Assembly (NCBI GenBank): GCA_943737045.1
Contig: CALSFV010000399.1
Coordinates: 62,001 to 126,000, forward strand
Reading direction: 5' to 3'
DNA length: 64,000 bases
Source: Parapristionchus giblindavisi
Lineage: Eukaryota > Nematoda > Chromadorea > Rhabditida > Diplogasteridae
Below, in pieces: positions 60,421 to 64,000 of this stretch. Within the stretch, counting starts at the first letter, position 1. The number at the start of each line of letters is the position of its first letter. The position numbers and the translations under genes are program-made. A model generated the notes under the pieces. That model saw nothing but the letters and a program-made list of their open reading frames with translations. It ran no database searches and was not told where the DNA came from.

Positions 60421-60713
60421 CTGGAAATAGTGAATTTTAAAGATCTCAACGAAAAATATAATATTCGATATTAAACTATTACTATGCAGAGTTATACATT
60501 AACAACGCTAAATAATACCCTCTTATAAGACATTTGATAATTTAGCCTTCAATAAAAGCCACCACGGACGAAGTTTGGGCGAGATCCGCTTCGTCTCTGT
60601 ACCATTTCTAGATTTTTTTATTATTCGAAAAGATCAAAGCGCTGCAGATGATATTAATTATTTTGATGATATTATATTTGCCTTTTAATTTTTTATTTGA
60701 AAATCAAACGTTA

Positions 60714-61152
60714 GATACCTACAGTAATCCCTATATCTACAGAAATCCCTATACCTACAGTAATCTCTATACCTACAGTAATCTCTATAGCTACAGAAAT
60801 CCCTATACCTCCAGTAATCCCTATACCTACAGTAATCTCTATACCTACAGTAATCTCTATACCTACAGTAATCTCTATAGCTACAGAAATCCCTATACCT
60901 CCAGTAATCCCTATACCTACAGTAATCTCTATACCTACAGTAATCTCTATAGCTACAGAAATCCCTATACCTCCAGTAATCCCTATACCTACAGTAATCT
61001 CTATACCTACAGTAATCTCGATACCTACAGTAATCTCTATAGCTACAGAAATCCCTATACCTCCAGTAATCCCTATACCTACAGTAATCTCTATACCTAC
61101 AGTAATATCTATACCTACAGTAATCACTATACCTACAGTAATCGATATATCT
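60714..61152. repeat. 18-bp minisatellite, right arm
   Basis: Mirror of 54993-55430, read here as ACCTACAGTAATCTCTAT units. Confidence 0.95.
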
Positions 61153-61153
61153 A

Positions 61154-62434
61154 CTGGGTGCGTGATAATTACTTGCACTCAATTTCATCAGATTGCACAA
61201 TCGCAGCCAATCGATATTTCGCAACACCAGTTGCATCTCCATGATGGTTGACCTTTCGTATAAAACTGTTCGAGGTTTCAATCCGTTTAGTCTAGTTAGT
61301 CAAGGGTGGTGGAGGCAAACCCGATGAGATGTACTATCCTGAAACACAAACACGAAGGAATCCAGCCTTCCAACATCTTCATTCGACTCAACGCTCCCAA
61401 GAGAATCATCTACCACGCCATCCGACGCTACGACTAACTCGGCACAGAAGGTGGCCGTCGTGTGCGAGGAAGACCGGTGTCCGCAACTTTACCCTAGAAC
61501 CGTGAGAGAATTCGCCAGAAGATCTACCGTAACCCTAAGCAGTGCATGGTTGGGATGGCTTGAAAGCTCGGTATCTCTGATTTATTAGTCGTGGGATTGT
61601 CAAATCTGGTCCGATGCAGCATCTATACATGTACTGTAAACTGCTTGGTTTGACCGATCTCAGGATCAATCTATGTAGAATGCGGTGCCCTCTCCTTCTT
61701 GACCGTTGTTGCATTTACGAACATTTCACCGCTTCACTTGCTGATGAACAGTTCCTTAACCTCCATTGTGAGATCAGTTCTCTAAACAACACAATCATCG
61801 CCCACGATGTCAAGGAATATAACAAACGGGGTGGCATCACTGGTCATGTCTCGCATCCTGCTTATACGATGGTGTGGACGGGCCTCTGCTCCAACTGCCA
61901 TATGTCTCTCGTCTTTGTGACCCCAGGCGTGAAGGTGAGGACTAAATCAATCACATCCTGAAAGCCACACTCCTCCCCCGGACCAAGTCTCACTTCGGTC
62001 GGAGCTTTTGGACGCAGCAGCAGGGCGGCGGAAACAACCAAAGCCACGACCATGTGGTTTGGTGAGAAGTTTCCCGACTACATGACTCCAAACGAATGAC
62101 CCCTTCTCACACGACTTCAATCCCCGGAACCTCAGTGCCGGGATTTCTGGTGAGCATGATCTCTACTACCAAGTAATACACTCTGGGCAGTCTGAAGTTG
62201 GGTCGCCTCCGAGCATGGAACAAATTCAACGACGAATACCTCCGTAAGTCATATCGCATTCGAGAATTTCCTCCGGGCTTGCATTACAGCGAAAGGGGGG
62301 CACATAGAAATCCATTGACATATTCTTGTTACTAATGAATTGAATAAATAATGGTATGAAACTGATTGCTCAACTCGCAGTCTAGGGGGAGATATAGATA
62401 AAAGTTCGAGAGCATGTAATTATCACGCACCCTG
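61154..62434 (+). mobile_element. Tc1/mariner element Y, right arm copy
   Basis: Mirror of 53710-54990. The transposase remnant now reads on + from 61324 (MRCTILKHKHEG) to about 62300, with DEQFLNLHCE, DVKEYNKRGGITGHVSHPA and FVTPGVKV in the open stretch 61614-61961. Confidence 0.88.
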
Positions 62435-62436
62435 TA

Positions 62437-62795
62437 CAGAAATCCCTATACATACAGTAATCCTTATACCTACAGTAATCTCTATACCTACAGTAATCGA
62501 TATATCTACAGAAATCCCTATACCTGCAGTAATCCTTATACCTACAGTAATCTCTATACCTACAGTAATCCCTATACCTACAGTAATCGATATATCTACA
62601 GTAATCTCTATACCTACAGTAATCGATATATCTACAGAAATCTCTATACCTACAGTAATCACTATACCTACAGTAATCGATAACTCCACAGAAATCCCTA
62701 TACCTACAGTAATCACTATACCTACAGTAATCGATATATCTACAGAAATCCCTATACCTACAGTAATCTCTATACCTACAGTAATCACTATACCT
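62437..62795. repeat. 18-bp minisatellite, right arm, segment between Y and X
   Basis: Mirror of 53350-53707. Confidence 0.95.
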
Positions 62796-62796
62796 A

Positions 62797-64000
62797 CAGG
62801 GTGCGGCATAATTACGGAGACAAGACTTTTTGCATTTAGCAGCGGCTTTTGGGTGATCCACCGGCGCTCTCGAAATCATTTCATTAAAGCTCATCATTAT
62901 GAGTATCTCGTGTCTTATTTTGGCGATGATTGCTTTTCATTCAGTGAAATGGCACGTCGTAGTCTCTACCCCGCTTCCATTTTTCCTCTGTACCAACCCG
63001 GTGTCGCACTTTCGGAGACCACTTGGAGGCTCAAAGTGCATCGCTCGATCGTCCACAAAGTAATCAATCTCTTCCCCGAGTTCAATACTATCTATGATCA
63101 CAAGGGATGAGGCACAAAAACTTATGGGACCGCGAAGAGGGTCGTCAAGAACATCACAGATGAAATCCGGTACAGCGGCAAGATGAGCTGAAAGAATAAA
63201 GCAAAGAAGCTGGGAGTATAGGATAGATGGGTCATATGAATCACCCGTGGCTAGCTGAACCTTCGCCCATAACCGATGAGCAAGGCCGACATCCTTTCCG
63301 ACCGGAATTCTCATGCCACGCTCGAAAGATGAAAGTCACTCCCGGCTCGAACTGCGTCGGCGGACACAAGGTGGCAGTTTTCTACGATGAGAAGCTGTTC
63401 ACTGTAAAACAATCGTACAGTGCCCAAAACGATATTATATGGGCAGATGACTCCTGTCTAGCGGATGAAAGGGGTAGAGTCGTAAAACAAGTCTCTCATC
63501 CCCGGAAGATCATCATCTGAGTTGAGACCTGTGCTACGGGCAAAAATCCCCTGCTTTTCGTTGATCCTGGAATCAAGATGAACAACGAGTACTACCTAAA
63601 ATGGATCCTGAAGAACTTTATGAACCCATGGGCCAAGCTCCACTTCGGGAACAAGCGTTGGTGCTACCTGAAAGATTCTACACTGGCTCAAATAGCGAAG
63701 ATTGCGCAAGCCTGGCTGAAGAGCCACTGTCCCTCCTTCATCACCTCCTCGGAATTGCATGCCTGCACGTCCGATCTGAACCTCCCCGAATATTCTGTGT
63801 GATCAGTTCTCGAGAGCAAGTCTTGAGCTCGTCCCCACTTGAATCTGGAGTCGCTGAATCATGCCCTTCTCCGGAAATGGGACAATATTGACGTGCCGTA
63901 CCTGTCCGCCACCGTCGATGCGCACCCGACCCCTTTAAAGCAAGTTATTCGCGCGAAATGAGGCAGAATTGAGAAGTAGTCATTGATTGTTGTTACTATG
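62797..64000 (+). mobile_element. Tc1/mariner element X, right arm copy, without Z, cut by window end
   Basis: The transposase remnant runs uninterrupted by Z on +: RSIVHKVINLFPEFNTIYD (about 63030-63090), then across the empty TA at 63219-63220 to FYDEKLFTVKQ (about 63380), VDPGIKMNNEYYLKW, LKDSTLAQIA and DLNLPEYSV, followed by NLESLNHALL-like and LKQVIRAK sequence near the window end. In-frame stops remain. The expected TIR end would fall about 100 bp beyond the window. Confidence 0.88.

Larger units (their letters stand above)
58696..64000. repeat. Right arm of giant inverted duplication (cut by window end)
   Basis: Mirror of the left arm without element Z, continuing to the last base of the window, so the true arm length is unknown but exceeds 5.3 kb. 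Confidence 0.95.

Overview
This is eukaryotic DNA, most likely from a nematode. The genes are split into small exons (about 50-170 bp) by short introns with GT...TTTCAG or TTGCAG borders. Introns and flanks are rich in the words TACGGTAG, TACTGTAG and ATTGATTGATT, which I associate with rhabditid and diplogastrid worms such as Caenorhabditis or Pristionchus. Genus and species cannot be fixed from the sequence. All introns below were placed by hand from splice consensus, reading frame and comparison between copies.

Layout. 1-685: 3' end of an unrecognised acidic gene. 927-10796: three fold-back (long inverted repeat) elements, the last carrying a captured basic ORF. 11850-20516: first copy of a segmental duplication holding an F-box gene, a WDR5-like pseudogene and nested Tc1/mariner elements. 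20517-24963: 5'-truncated copy A of a cohesin kleisin gene (RAD21/SCC1). 29718-36802: complete RAD21 copy B, 20 exons, 601 codons. 40067-43893: RAD21 copy C, lacking internal and C-terminal exons. 44538-52484: second copy of the F-box/WDR5 block, at an offset of 31968 bp over its right part. About 50839-64000: a giant inverted duplication, with arms over 5.3 kb around a 1247-bp spacer at 57449-58695, running off the right edge.

Only RAD21 copy B looks like a fully intact conserved gene. It encodes the kleisin that would bridge SMC1 and SMC3 in cohesin. Copy A lacks the N-terminal (SMC3-binding) exons and has an in-frame stop. Copy C lacks the C-terminal (SMC1-binding) exons but keeps its frame across an internal deletion. 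The two F-box genes each read as an intact six-exon, 266-codon gene.

The most informative features are dated insertions: several elements have target-site duplications (TSDs) and a matching empty site in a sister copy inside this window. Others are a 57-bp minisatellite that multiplies a splice donor in copy A, an 18-bp TA-rich minisatellite that has taken in two Tc1/mariner elements, and abrupt changes of identity within the duplication.
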